From assembly GCA_964401615.1 (NCBI GenBank), contig CAYNZF010000017.1, forward strand, positions 1 to 30,898: a stretch of 30,898 bases of DNA, written 5' to 3'. The DNA is from JAXGQD01 sp964401615 (GTDB lineage Bacteria; Bacillota; Clostridia; Saccharofermentanales; Fastidiosipilaceae). The stretch's first letter is position 1. Each line of letters opens with the position of its first letter. The notes beneath the pieces are model-generated. The model did not search any database, was not told the origin of the DNA, and saw only the letters and a program-made list of their open reading frames with translations. Both the position numbers and the translations under genes were made by a program. Below are positions 7,695-16,180 of the stretch, piece after piece.

Positions 7695-8959
7695 CACCCA
7701 AAGCTCTGCCTCCAAGACTTTCAGAAACGCTGAAGCAAGTTCGGCAAGCCCATCCCCTGCCCGGGGAATTTTTACCTGCCGATGAACGTACGATCAACGA
7801 TCTGCTTACACCACTCAAGAAATTGGACTCCGCCGAATGGAGCAGGTTTTGCCGCCATTTGGATGTCCGTCTTGAGCGCTTGATTTTCCCTACGTTCAAG
7901 CAGGTCACTGAAGCAGATGAGCTAAAACGCCTCCAGCAATTGTGCCGGGAGCGCTGCAGCTGGTCACTTTACGAGCAAGGCTGGCAGGCCTTTCAAGAAT
8001 ACTTCCCCAACCGGCCGGTACAGCTCGCTTTTGCCGAAGTTTACGCGACCTTGCGCAGAGACGTCCGCCGCTTTGGCGCTCCTCCCAGCTATATCAAAGA
8101 CTTTTTACCCGCCCGCGTTGACTTCAGCCTGGCTCCCGACCAACTTCTGCAAAACACTTTCATACTGTTTAATGAACACATGCACGAACACAAGTCGGAA
8201 TTGACCAAGCTTGTGGGGAACTCTGACAAGAATTCTTATGAGCGTGTGATGCAGCTTTTTTATAAAAATTACGGTCTGAACCACAAGACGCAATTTGGCG
8301 CGGCCTTATTAGGAAAATATCTCTTGAGCTGTGATGACAGCCAGCTCTACGACCAACGCAGCATCATTTCTGAAATCAGCCTGAAGCTGCCCCAAGATCA
8401 GTTTATGAGTTTTTTGACTCGTGTCAGTCAGAGTCCGGTTTACAGCGAAGAACAGCGCAACCCGCTCTACGAAATTATTTTTCACACGCTGGAGCAAAGT
8501 AAAAACGGTACTGAGCTGTGGCTGCAGATGCCCAAGCGGACCCGTCAAAATCTCCTGCGCTGGCATATATGGACCACCATGCAGGAGCATTACGCCATGA
8601 ATCCCCGAAAAGAGCGCATTATGATGCACTTCAGCCGTTCCATTATCGACGTGCTCGAGCTGGACAGCCAGACGGTGGCCTGGCGCTTTAAAAATTTCAC
8701 GATTCTCGACAGCTGGGTAGATATGGATTACAGCTATTATTACCCTCAAACGCTCTTTGATGAATACCTCAAGCACCGCCGCAGCGGCCGCAGTTTCATC
8801 GACAGCGACATACGTTACAGAGTCCTTAGCGCAGACAATCACAAGCTCGCCATGACCGGAGCGGTGCGTCTGGGTTTCATTGTTCCACACCTCGATCACA
8901 CGATCGATTTCATCTCCAAGATGTCCGGCCAAAAGGGTCCTTCAACAGCCAACTATTGA
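7691..8959 (+). CDS. Soluble helical protein, possibly ZorC-like (EH_Signature type)
   Basis: A 422-residue protein with no signal peptide or membrane helix, rich in Trp, Arg and Leu and apparently all-helical. Features include W-x3-E-x2-W near residues 91-98, a low-hydrophobicity middle part, and an RQNLLRWHIW segment around 295-304 followed by a basic region. The general pattern resembles ZorC/EH_Signature proteins, which act with ZorA and ZorB in Zorya systems, but I could not identify the diagnostic Glu/His pair with certainty, and ZorC proteins are usually longer (above 500 residues). It starts in the stop codon of the coiled-coil membrane protein (ATGA), so the two are almost surely made together and probably act together. 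Function unknown. Confidence 0.42.
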   Translation: MTPKALPPRLSETLKQVRQAHPLPGEFLPADERTINDLLTPLKKLDSAEWSRFCRHLDVRLERLIFPTFKQVTEADELKRLQQLCRERCSWSLYEQGWQAFQEYFPNRPVQLAFAEVYATLRRDVRRFGAPPSYIKDFLPARVDFSLAPDQLLQNTFILFNEHMHEHKSELTKLVGNSDKNSYERVMQLFYKNYGLNHKTQFGAALLGKYLLSCDDSQLYDQRSIISEISLKLPQDQFMSFLTRVSQSPVYSEEQRNPLYEIIFHTLEQSKNGTELWLQMPKRTRQNLLRWHIWTTMQEHYAMNPRKERIMMHFSRSIIDVLELDSQTVAWRFKNFTILDSWVDMDYSYYYPQTLFDEYLKHRRSGRSFIDSDIRYRVLSADNHKLAMTGAVRLGFIVPHLDHTIDFISKMSGQKGPSTANY

Positions 8960-8973
8960 ATAATTCCTTTTTT

Positions 8974-9001
8974 CTGCTAAATTTGTACTTGACTGCTAAA
9001 T
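8974..9001 (+). repeat. Direct repeat CTGCTAAAT x2 in the polyamine promoter region
   Basis: CTGCTAAAT occurs at 8974-8982 and again at 8993-9001, 19 bases apart start to start, close to two helical turns. The two copies bracket the candidate -35 box, which would suit a regulator binding to the same face of the DNA. No binding protein can be named. Confidence 0.4.
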
Positions 9002-9011
9002 GGGGTATTGT
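8983..9011 (+). promoter_or_regulatory. Candidate promoter of the polyamine operon
   Basis: TTGTAC (8983-8988) and TATTGT (9006-9011) are 17 bases apart, about 50 bases before speD. An alternative -35 box TTGACT overlaps the spacer. The 100-base gap between speD and the preceding gene is the only large gap upstream of the operon. Confidence 0.4.
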
Positions 9012-9059
9012 TGTTTATGCATGCTCTTCAAAGCTTGTCATATCGTTTGAAAGGTTGTG

Positions 9060-9890
9060 ATGATCGGGTTGGAAAATAAATTAGCCTTATACGGCTTCAA
9101 CAATTTAACAAAAACTTTGAGCTTTAACATTTATGACGTCTGTTACGCGAATACAGAACGGGAGCGAATGGACTACATTTCTTACATAGATGAACAATAT
9201 AATTCGGAGCGGCTCACCAAGATTCTCTGTGATGTCACAGAAATTATCGGAGCGAAAATTCTCAATATTTCTTGTCAGGACTATGATCCGCAGGGTGCTT
9301 CTGTTAACGTACTGATTGCGGAGCAGGAAGTCGCCCCCGACATGATTGACGAGACCTGTAATCAGGGCGAGTGGTTCTTCGGTCCCGAACGTGAAAAGAA
9401 AGCCGCTGAGCTGATTCATGCCCACCTTGATAAGAGTCACGTCACCGTGCATACTTTCCCCGAATATCACCCCGCCAATTCCATTTCGACCTTCCGCGTG
9501 GACATCGATGTTTCCACCTGCGGCATGGTTTCTCCTTTAAACACACTGGATTACCTTATTTCCAGCTTCGACTCTGACATCATTACAATTGATTACCGTG
9601 TACGCGGCTTCACCCGCGATGTCAACGGAAAAAAATATTTCAACGATCACCCCATCAACTCCATTCAGAATTTTATAGACAAGAAAACTTTGCGGGCTTA
9701 CGATGCGATCGACGTCAACGTTTACCAGAGCAATATTTTTCATACCAAAATGCTGATCAAAGAAATCGAATTACAAAATTACCTCTTCAATTCAGATGTA
9801 TACGAGCTCCCGCCCAGCACCCGCCTCGAAATTACCAACAATCTGCGCAGAGAAATGATTGAAATATTCTCCGGCATGAACGTTTACTGA
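9060..9890 (+). CDS. speD: S-adenosylmethionine decarboxylase proenzyme, E. coli type
   Basis: Decarboxylates AdoMet to provide the aminopropyl donor for spermidine synthase. The 276-residue protein matches E. coli SpeD almost throughout (LYGFNNLTKTLSF at the start, VSTCGMVSPL, TIDYRVRGFTRD, SIQNF, VNVYQSNIFHTKML near the end). The proenzyme self-cleaves in KSH, between K125 and S126; S126 becomes the pyruvoyl cofactor. Relative to E. coli SpeD there is an insert of about 13 residues before the cleavage site. An in-frame GTG at 9057 directly precedes ATG 9060; the ATG is better spaced from GAAAGG. First gene of a seven-gene polyamine operon. Confidence 0.95.
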   Translation: MIGLENKLALYGFNNLTKTLSFNIYDVCYANTERERMDYISYIDEQYNSERLTKILCDVTEIIGAKILNISCQDYDPQGASVNVLIAEQEVAPDMIDETCNQGEWFFGPEREKKAAELIHAHLDKSHVTVHTFPEYHPANSISTFRVDIDVSTCGMVSPLNTLDYLISSFDSDIITIDYRVRGFTRDVNGKKYFNDHPINSIQNFIDKKTLRAYDAIDVNVYQSNIFHTKMLIKEIELQNYLFNSDVYELPPSTRLEITNNLRREMIEIFSGMNVY

Positions 9891-9902
9891 GTCGAGCGGC
9901 GT

Positions 9903-11381
9903 ATGCAGGAGCTGTCACAGCGCAGAGCCCCGCTCTTCGAAGCACTTAAAAACTACCGTTCAAATCGCATCGTGCGTTTCGATGTGCCGGGCCACAAAGG
10001 CCGCGGCACCCCTGAGCTGACCAGTTTTTTAAGTCAGGATTGTCTTTCCGCAGATGTCAATTCATCCAAACCCCTGGACAACCTGATCCATCCCAGCTCA
10101 GTGATCGCGGAAGCGCAAGCCCTTGCGGCTGATGCCTTCGGAGCGGCTCACGCCTTTTTCATGGTCAGCGGGACCACCGGTTCTGTTCAGGCCATGATCT
10201 GGTCAGTTGTCAAAGCCGGTGAAAAGCTTATTTTGCCCCGCAATGTCCATCGCAGCGCCATCAATGCTCTGGTCGTGTCCGGAGCTGTCCCCATTTACGT
10301 CAATCCGGGCTTAAATGCCAAGCTGGGCATTCCCCTGGGTATGCGAGTCGAAGACGTCGCTGCCGCTATTAAAGCCCATCCTGACGCCAAAGCGGTCCTG
10401 GTCAACAATCCCACCTACTATGGCGTCTGCTCAAATTTACGCGCCATCACGGATCTCGCTCATCGCCACGGTATGAAAGTCCTGGTGGACGAAGCCCACG
10501 GCACACATTTTTATTTCGGGGATAATCTGCCCATTTCAGCCATGGCCTGTGGATGTGACATGGCCGCTGTGTCTATGCATAAAACAGGCGGATCCCTGAC
10601 TCAAAGCTCCATACTGCTGGCCGGCCCCTCGATGAACATCGGCTACATCCATCAGGTGATCAATCTGACTCAGACCACTTCTGCTTCTTATTTGTTGATG
10701 TCTTCACTCGATATTGCGCGCAAAAATCTAGCCCTTAACGGAAAAAAGATCTATCGCCAAACCGTCGCTTTCGCGAATTACGCGCGTCAGGAAATCAACC
10801 GCATCGGCTCATACATTGCTTTTGGCGACGATTTTCGCGATGGTGAGGCGTTCTTCGATTTTGACCGCACCAAACTTTCCGTGCACACACGTGACATTGG
10901 CCTAGCCGGTGTGGAAGTTTACGATATACTTAGAGATGAATATGACATCCAAATCGAGTTCGGTGACATAGGCAATATTTTGGCCATCATCTCAGCCGGT
11001 GACCGCGCATTGGAATTGGAACGCCTGATCACCGCATTGGCTGAGATCAAACGGCTTCACTCCGGTCCTAAAACCGGCATGCTGACCCAGGAATACATCA
11101 GCCCCGATGTGGTCATGGCGCCGCAGCAGGCTTTCTTTTGCCAAACGAAGAGTCTGAAGCGTGAACTCAGTCTTGGTGAAATATCCGCTGAATTCGTGAT
11201 GTGCTACCCGCCCGGTATCCCGATCCTGGCGCCCGGTGAGCGGATCAGCCAGGATGTTTTGGACTACATCACTTACGCCAAGGAAAAAGGTTCTTTCATG
11301 ACAGGTACACAGGACATGAACATGGACTACATCAATGTGGTCGATTTATTGGACCGGACATCGCCGGGAGGATTACGATGA
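9903..11381 (+). CDS. speA: Arginine decarboxylase, PLP fold-type I (B. subtilis SpeA type)
   Basis: Converts arginine to agmatine, the first step toward putrescine. The 492-residue protein has the short B. subtilis SpeA / Orn-Lys-Arg decarboxylase layout: FDVPGHKGRG near the N-terminus, DEAHGTHFYF (196-205) with the PLP-pairing Asp, and SMHKTGG (224-230) with the Schiff-base lysine K227. The C-terminal domain carries AEFVMCYPPGIPIL. Lysine or ornithine as substrate cannot be excluded by sequence alone, but agmatinase in the same operon argues for arginine. It begins 12 bases after speD and overlaps speE by 4 bases (ATGA). Confidence 0.92.
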   Translation: MQELSQRRAPLFEALKNYRSNRIVRFDVPGHKGRGTPELTSFLSQDCLSADVNSSKPLDNLIHPSSVIAEAQALAADAFGAAHAFFMVSGTTGSVQAMIWSVVKAGEKLILPRNVHRSAINALVVSGAVPIYVNPGLNAKLGIPLGMRVEDVAAAIKAHPDAKAVLVNNPTYYGVCSNLRAITDLAHRHGMKVLVDEAHGTHFYFGDNLPISAMACGCDMAAVSMHKTGGSLTQSSILLAGPSMNIGYIHQVINLTQTTSASYLLMSSLDIARKNLALNGKKIYRQTVAFANYARQEINRIGSYIAFGDDFRDGEAFFDFDRTKLSVHTRDIGLAGVEVYDILRDEYDIQIEFGDIGNILAIISAGDRALELERLITALAEIKRLHSGPKTGMLTQEYISPDVVMAPQQAFFCQTKSLKRELSLGEISAEFVMCYPPGIPILAPGERISQDVLDYITYAKEKGSFMTGTQDMNMDYINVVDLLDRTSPGGLR

Positions 11382-12232
11382 AGGCAGATCTTTGGTTTAC
11401 CGAAGCACATACCCCAACGACTCGCTTTTCGATGAAAGTGCTGCGCGAGCTGTACAACATCAAGAGCGATTTTCAGGAAATTGCGATTTACGACACAGAG
11501 GAATTCGGAAAGATCCTTGTACTTGACGGTTATCTGATGTGTACCGAAAAAGACGAGTTCATTTACCACGAGATGATCACGCATGTGCCGATGGCTGTTA
11601 ACCCGGATGTGCGTAAAGTCCTGGTGATCGGCGCCGGTGACGGCGGTACGATCCGCGAATTGACCCGCTACCCTCATATTGAGCATATTGATATGGTGGA
11701 GATCGACGAAGAAGTGGTGTCGGCTTGTCAACTCTACATGCCCCAGCTTGCCTCAAAACTCGATGACCCGCGTGTACATATTCACTTCGAGGACGGGGTG
11801 CGCTATGTCCGGAGTAAAAAGGAAGAATACCAGCTCATTATTGTCGACTCGACCGATCCTTTCGGACCAGGCGAGGGTTTGTTCACCAATGAATTTTACG
11901 GGAGTTGTTTCAATGCTTTGCAAGAGGGCGGCATGCTCATCAACCAGCATGAAAGCACCTTCTACGATGAATACGTCAAAGCCATGCACCGTGCGCATCG
12001 CATCTTGAAGAAACTTTTTCCTGTTTGTGAGGTTTATCAGGCGCATATTCCCACCTACCCTTCCGGACACTGGTTATTTGGCTTCGCCTCCAAAGGGCCT
12101 CACCCCTTACATGACTTGCAGGAGGAGCGTTGGTTGGAATTGGGACTTAAAACACGTTATTACAACACCACCCTGCACAGGGGCGCTTTTGCCTTGCCTA
12201 ACTATGTAAAGGAGCAGCTGGAAAATGCGTAA
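11378..12232 (+). CDS. speE: Spermidine synthase (aminopropyltransferase)
   Basis: Transfers the aminopropyl group from decarboxylated AdoMet to putrescine. The 284-residue protein has the N-terminal beta domain and a Rossmann domain with GAGDGG (85-90), VEIDEE (107-112, binding the ribose) and DSTD (157-160), which includes the catalytic Asp, followed by PFGPGEGLFT. All family motifs are present. It overlaps speA by 4 bases and speB by 8. With a second aminopropyl system in the same operon, the acceptor might also be spermidine or 1,3-diaminopropane; putrescine is the default. Confidence 0.94.
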   Translation: MKADLWFTEAHTPTTRFSMKVLRELYNIKSDFQEIAIYDTEEFGKILVLDGYLMCTEKDEFIYHEMITHVPMAVNPDVRKVLVIGAGDGGTIRELTRYPHIEHIDMVEIDEEVVSACQLYMPQLASKLDDPRVHIHFEDGVRYVRSKKEEYQLIIVDSTDPFGPGEGLFTNEFYGSCFNALQEGGMLINQHESTFYDEYVKAMHRAHRILKKLFPVCEVYQAHIPTYPSGHWLFGFASKGPHPLHDLQEERWLELGLKTRYYNTTLHRGAFALPNYVKEQLENA

Positions 12233-13103
12233 AGCACCCAATCAATCCACTTTTATTGCCTGTGATGCACCCTATGAGGACGCCGAGCTGATCATCTTCG
12301 GCGCGCCTTACGATGGCACGACTTCGTTTCGTCCGGGAGCTCGCTTCGGTCCCAACGCCATTCGTCAGGAAAGTTTTGGTATCGAGACCTATTCACCCTA
12401 TCAGGATCTTGATTTGGCCGATTACCCGATCTGCGATATCGGGGATCTGGAACTCCCCTTCGGTCACAGCGAACGGGCCCTGGAGATGATTGCGGACTGC
12501 AGTACTGAGATCTTCGCGGACAATAAAAAACCTTTAATGCTGGGCGGTGAACATTTGGTGACCCTGCCCGCCTTTCAGGCCGCGCTGGCCAAGTACCCTG
12601 ATCTTGTCGTGCTGCATTTCGACGCTCACACGGATTTACGTGATGACTATCTGGGTGAAAAGCTGTCCCACGCGGCAGTCATTCGTCGCTGCTGGGACTC
12701 AGTCGGTGATGCGCGCATTTTTTCCTTTGGCATTCGTTCAGGTGACAAAGTGGAATGGGACTGGGCCAAAGTACACATATTTTTGTGCCCCTTCAACTTT
12801 CAGCGCCTGGAAGAAGCCTTAGAGATCATCGGTGAGCGCCCCATCTACCTCACCTTTGATCTGGATGTACTGGACCCCGCGGAACTGCCCGGCACAGGCA
12901 CGCAGGAAGCAGGCGGCATGCATTTCAACGAAATTATCGATATGCTGAAAAAACTCCCCGGCGACCAGATCGTCGCGGCGGATATCAATGAACTGGCCCC
13001 GGGCCTGGACACGAGCGGCCGCTCGACCGCACTGGCCATCAAACTTGTCAGAGAATTCATTTTGCTGATGCTTAAGGACACGAAAGGACATCGTTATGAG
13101 TAA
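12225..13103 (+). CDS. speB: Agmatinase (ureohydrolase family)
   Basis: Hydrolyses agmatine to putrescine and urea with a binuclear Mn centre. The 292-residue protein shows all metal ligands of the arginase/agmatinase fold: H110 in GGEH, D133, H135 and D137 in HFDAHTDL, and D212 and D214 in FDLDVLDP, followed by the substrate-loop motif PGTGTQEAGG. The gene begins inside the end of speE with AAAGGAG upstream, and its end overlaps the next gene by 8 bases. Position directly between spermidine synthase and the alternative dehydrogenase fits putrescine supply to both routes. Confidence 0.94.
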   Translation: MRKAPNQSTFIACDAPYEDAELIIFGAPYDGTTSFRPGARFGPNAIRQESFGIETYSPYQDLDLADYPICDIGDLELPFGHSERALEMIADCSTEIFADNKKPLMLGGEHLVTLPAFQAALAKYPDLVVLHFDAHTDLRDDYLGEKLSHAAVIRRCWDSVGDARIFSFGIRSGDKVEWDWAKVHIFLCPFNFQRLEEALEIIGERPIYLTFDLDVLDPAELPGTGTQEAGGMHFNEIIDMLKKLPGDQIVAADINELAPGLDTSGRSTALAIKLVREFILLMLKDTKGHRYE

Positions 13104-14298
13104 AGTATTGTTAATCGGAGCAGGCGGAGTCGCGGGTGTGGCAGCCCATAAAATTGTGCAGAACAAAGCAAGTTTTGACGGCTTGATGATCGCATCACGC
13201 ACGAAATCCAAATGCGACGCGTTAAAAGCGACCCTGGACAAGCAGAACGCGATGCCCATCGAGACCGCGCAGCTCGACGCGGACAAGGTGGCGGAGACCG
13301 TCGCTCTGATTCGTGCCTACAAACCGGATGTGGTTCTGAATCTGGCCCTTCCGTATCAAGATTTGACCATAATGGATGCCTGCCTGGAAACTAAGACTCA
13401 TTACGTCGATACAGCCAACTATGAACCCCTGGACAATGCCAAATTCGAATATAAATGGCAGTGGGCTTATCAAGAACGCTTTCGCGAAGCCGGCATCACC
13501 GCCTTGCTCGGTTCGGGTTTTGATCCCGGCGTGACAGGCGTGTTTTCAGCCTATGCCCAGAAACATTACTTCGACCGCATCCGCCAGATCGATATTTTGG
13601 ATTGCAACGGCGGCGACCACGGTTATCATTTTGCCACCAATTTTAATCCGGAAATCAACATTCGTGAGATCACCGCGCCCGGCAGCTATTTCGAGAACGG
13701 TGAATTCATCGAAACAGAAGCGCTCTCCATCAGCAGGAGCTATGATTTTGACCAGGTCGGCGTCAAGGACATGTACCTGCTCCATCACGAGGAATTGGAA
13801 TCTCTCGCGAAAAACATCAAAGGCATCGAAAGGATTCGTTTTTGGATGACTTTTTCCCAGAAATATCTGACTCATCTCAAAGTATTGGAAAACGTCGGTA
13901 TGACCTCGATTGAACCCATTATGTACGAAGGTCGTCCCATCGTGCCGGTACAATTTTTGAAAGCGCTCTTACCCGATCCTGCTTCTCTGGGACCTCGCAC
14001 CGTTGGAAAAACCAATATTGGCTGCATTTTCCAAGGCACAAAAGACGGACAGCTCAGAAATTACTATGTCTACAATGTCTGTGACCATCAGGAGAGCTAC
14101 CGCGAAGTCGGCTCGCAGGCCATCTCCTACACGACCGGTGTTCCCGCAATGATTGGTACGATGCTGGTCGCGAATGGTCTCTGGCAAAAGCCGGGTGTTT
14201 TCAATGTGGAAGAATTCGATCCGGATCCGTTCATGGACGCATTAAACAAATTCGGTTTACCGTGGCAGGAAGACTTCAACCCTGTCCTCGTCGACTAA
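13096..14298 (+). CDS. Carboxynorspermidine/carboxyspermidine dehydrogenase (saccharopine dehydrogenase family)
   Basis: Reductively condenses aspartate beta-semialdehyde with a diamine (putrescine or 1,3-diaminopropane) using NADPH, giving carboxyspermidine or carboxynorspermidine. The 400-residue protein has the N-terminal Rossmann motif LLIGAGGVAGVAAHK (residues 5-19) and the body typical of this saccharopine-dehydrogenase subgroup (GSGFDPGVTGVFSAYA, DCNGGDHGYHFATNFNPEINIRE as separate conserved blocks). The usual symbol for the bacterial gene is casdh or lys1-like. Its neighbour downstream is the matching decarboxylase. It starts within speB after AAAGGA, so the alternative route is co-translated with the classic one. 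Confidence 0.9.
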   Translation: MSKVLLIGAGGVAGVAAHKIVQNKASFDGLMIASRTKSKCDALKATLDKQNAMPIETAQLDADKVAETVALIRAYKPDVVLNLALPYQDLTIMDACLETKTHYVDTANYEPLDNAKFEYKWQWAYQERFREAGITALLGSGFDPGVTGVFSAYAQKHYFDRIRQIDILDCNGGDHGYHFATNFNPEINIREITAPGSYFENGEFIETEALSISRSYDFDQVGVKDMYLLHHEELESLAKNIKGIERIRFWMTFSQKYLTHLKVLENVGMTSIEPIMYEGRPIVPVQFLKALLPDPASLGPRTVGKTNIGCIFQGTKDGQLRNYYVYNVCDHQESYREVGSQAISYTTGVPAMIGTMLVANGLWQKPGVFNVEEFDPDPFMDALNKFGLPWQEDFNPVLVD

Positions 14299-14319
14299 AC
14301 AGCTGCTGCAGGAGTGAAC

Positions 14320-15454
14320 ATGACAACAGATTCCAGCCTTTATGAGCATCTCCCCCATCTGCCCAGCCCTTGCTACGTCATTGATGAAGCAGCGATCATC
14401 AGGAACCTGGAAATACTGCGCGAGGTCTCGGAGCGTTCGGGAGCTAAAATTCTGCTGGCCCAGAAAGCTTTTTCTGCCTACCCTCTTTACCCCTTGATCG
14501 GACAATATCTGGCCGGAACCACAGCCAGTTCTTTAAACGAGGCCAGGCTTGGTTTTGAGCACATGCCGGGTGGCGAAACACACATATTTTCACCCGCCTT
14601 TCGTGAGGACGAGTTCGAGCAGATACTGAATTGTACGGACCACATCGTTTTCAACTCATTCTCGCAGTTGAAAAAGTACCGGGCCGCTGTTCTGGCGCAC
14701 CCTTCCAGACCTTCGATCGGATTGCGCCTCAATCCTGAATGTCAGACCCAATCAAGCACCCCGCTCTACGACCCCTGCGCACCCTACTCCCGCCTGGGCG
14801 TGGTGAAGTCCGCCTTTGAAGCCGATGAGCTGGAGGGTATCGATGGTTTTCACATCCACACCCTCTGCGAACAAAACAGCGATGCTTTGGCCACGACGGT
14901 CGAAGCGCTTGAGGCCAGGTTCGGTCCCTTTCTCAGCCGGGTCAAGTGGCTTAATCTGGGTGGCGGACATCACATCACCCGAGCTGATTACAAAATCGAT
15001 GTACTGATCGATGTCATTAAACATTTGCAAAACAAGTATGGGCTGGAAATTTACCTTGAACCCGGTGAAGCCATCGCTTTGAATGCAGGTTACCTCGTCA
15101 CCGAAGTACTGGATTTTGTTGAAAACGGGATGCACATCGCCATCCTGGACAGTTCCGCAGAATGTCACATGCCTGATGTCCTGGCCATGCCCTACCGCCC
15201 TGTGGTCATCGGCGCGTCCGGCCCCGGTGATTTGGCGCATACCTACAGACTTTCCAGCGCAACCTGCCTCGCCGGAGACATCATCGGCGATTATAGGCAG
15301 CCGCGTCGTCTTCGCCGACATGGCCATCTACACGATGGTCAAGAACAATACCTTCAACGGCATCAATCTGCCTGCCATCGTCCTTTTAAAAACTGACGGT
15401 GAAGCAGTCGAACTCAAACGCTTCGGCTACAACGATTTTAAATCTCGGCTATAA
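14320..15454 (+). CDS. nspC: Carboxynorspermidine/carboxyspermidine decarboxylase, frameshifted near 15295
   Basis: PLP enzyme (alanine-racemase-like barrel) that decarboxylates carboxyspermidine or carboxynorspermidine. Visible motifs are LLAQKAFSAYP with PLP lysine K49, HTLCEQNSDA, LNLGGGHHIT and EPGEAIALNAGY; the C-terminal DSSAECHMPD block holds a conserved Cys. The frame runs to GDIIGDY at about 15294, where homologues continue with roughly eight residues and then G-x-R-x-x-F. Here the continuation (GSRVVFADMAIYTMVKNN and on to the stop at 15454) lies one base out of frame; the first frame instead ends at 15396 in unrelated sequence. A deletion of 3n+2 bases at a short TAT/ATA repeat explains this. 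The start is ATG 14320 after GGAG, not the upstream GTG at 14314. Either a broken gene or an assembly error. Confidence 0.85.
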
Positions 15455-15503
15455 TAAATAGAAACATGCAGCTTTTCCAAGCGACACTTAAGGAGGTTTC
15501 ATC

Positions 15504-16097
15504 ATGCAAAACCAAGCCCGAAAACCGGCCTATGTTTTATTGGCAGAAGGCTTTGAGACGCTTGAGGCTCTCACCATCGTAGACGTCTTGAGACGCGCGA
15601 ACTGGCCCGTTTACACCGTAAGCATCACCAGCAGCACCATGGTGACATCCGGCCAGAAGATCCCTGTTCAAGCGGACATGCTGCTAAAAAATCTTCCCTG
15701 GGCTAACGAGCTTTCTCTCTTGTACATACCCGGAGGCATGCCTGCGGCTAAAACACTCAGCGACAACATCAAAGTCACGGCCTACATTCAAGAATGTGAA
15801 AAAGCGGATGTGTTGATTGCATCGATTTGTGCCGGCCCCCTTTCTCTCGAAAACTCCGGCCTGGCCAAACGATATCGCGGCACCTGTTATCCGGGTATCG
15901 AAGAAAAAGTTCATTATAAGGAATTCGTGGATGATCTGGTGGTCGACGATGGCCAGGTCATCACTTCAAGAGGCCCAGCGACCTCGCTTTATTTTGCCCT
16001 TCATCTTCTGGAAAGACTGGCCGGCACTGCAGAAATGCAAAAAATCAAAGAGGGGATGCTGCTGGAATACGTTGAAGGTAAAATGTTCGGAAAATGA
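15504..16097 (+). CDS. DJ-1/PfpI (ThiJ/YajL) family protein
   Basis: A 197-residue protein of the DJ-1/YajL group: LLAEGFETLEA at the N-terminus, with E21 at the place of DJ-1 Glu18; ASICAGPLSLENSG with the reactive cysteine C109; and TSRGPATSLYFALHLLE near the C-terminus. The position of DJ-1 His126 is Tyr (CYPG). Members are proposed as glyoxalases, deglycases or chaperones, and the exact activity here is unknown. A strong AAGGAGG lies 8 bases upstream of ATG 15504, 49 bases after the decarboxylase stop, so it is probably the last gene of the polyamine operon. It is not known to be part of polyamine synthesis; protection against reactive aldehydes is one possible reason for the linkage. Confidence 0.88.
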   Translation: MQNQARKPAYVLLAEGFETLEALTIVDVLRRANWPVYTVSITSSTMVTSGQKIPVQADMLLKNLPWANELSLLYIPGGMPAAKTLSDNIKVTAYIQECEKADVLIASICAGPLSLENSGLAKRYRGTCYPGIEEKVHYKEFVDDLVVDDGQVITSRGPATSLYFALHLLERLAGTAEMQKIKEGMLLEYVEGKMFGK

Positions 16098-16155
16098 GCC
16101 TCACATTTTAAAATTCCACGCTCACTACCTAATATAAAACAGTGAATTGACGGAT

Positions 16156-16180
16156 GCATAGCCTGATTTTATGCTTTTTT
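16156..16180 (+). terminator. Weak terminator after the polyamine operon
   Basis: GCATA (16156-16160) and TATGC (16170-16174) form a short stem followed by six Ts. It overlaps the last codons of the convergent CDF gene. The short stem makes this a weak candidate. Confidence 0.4.
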
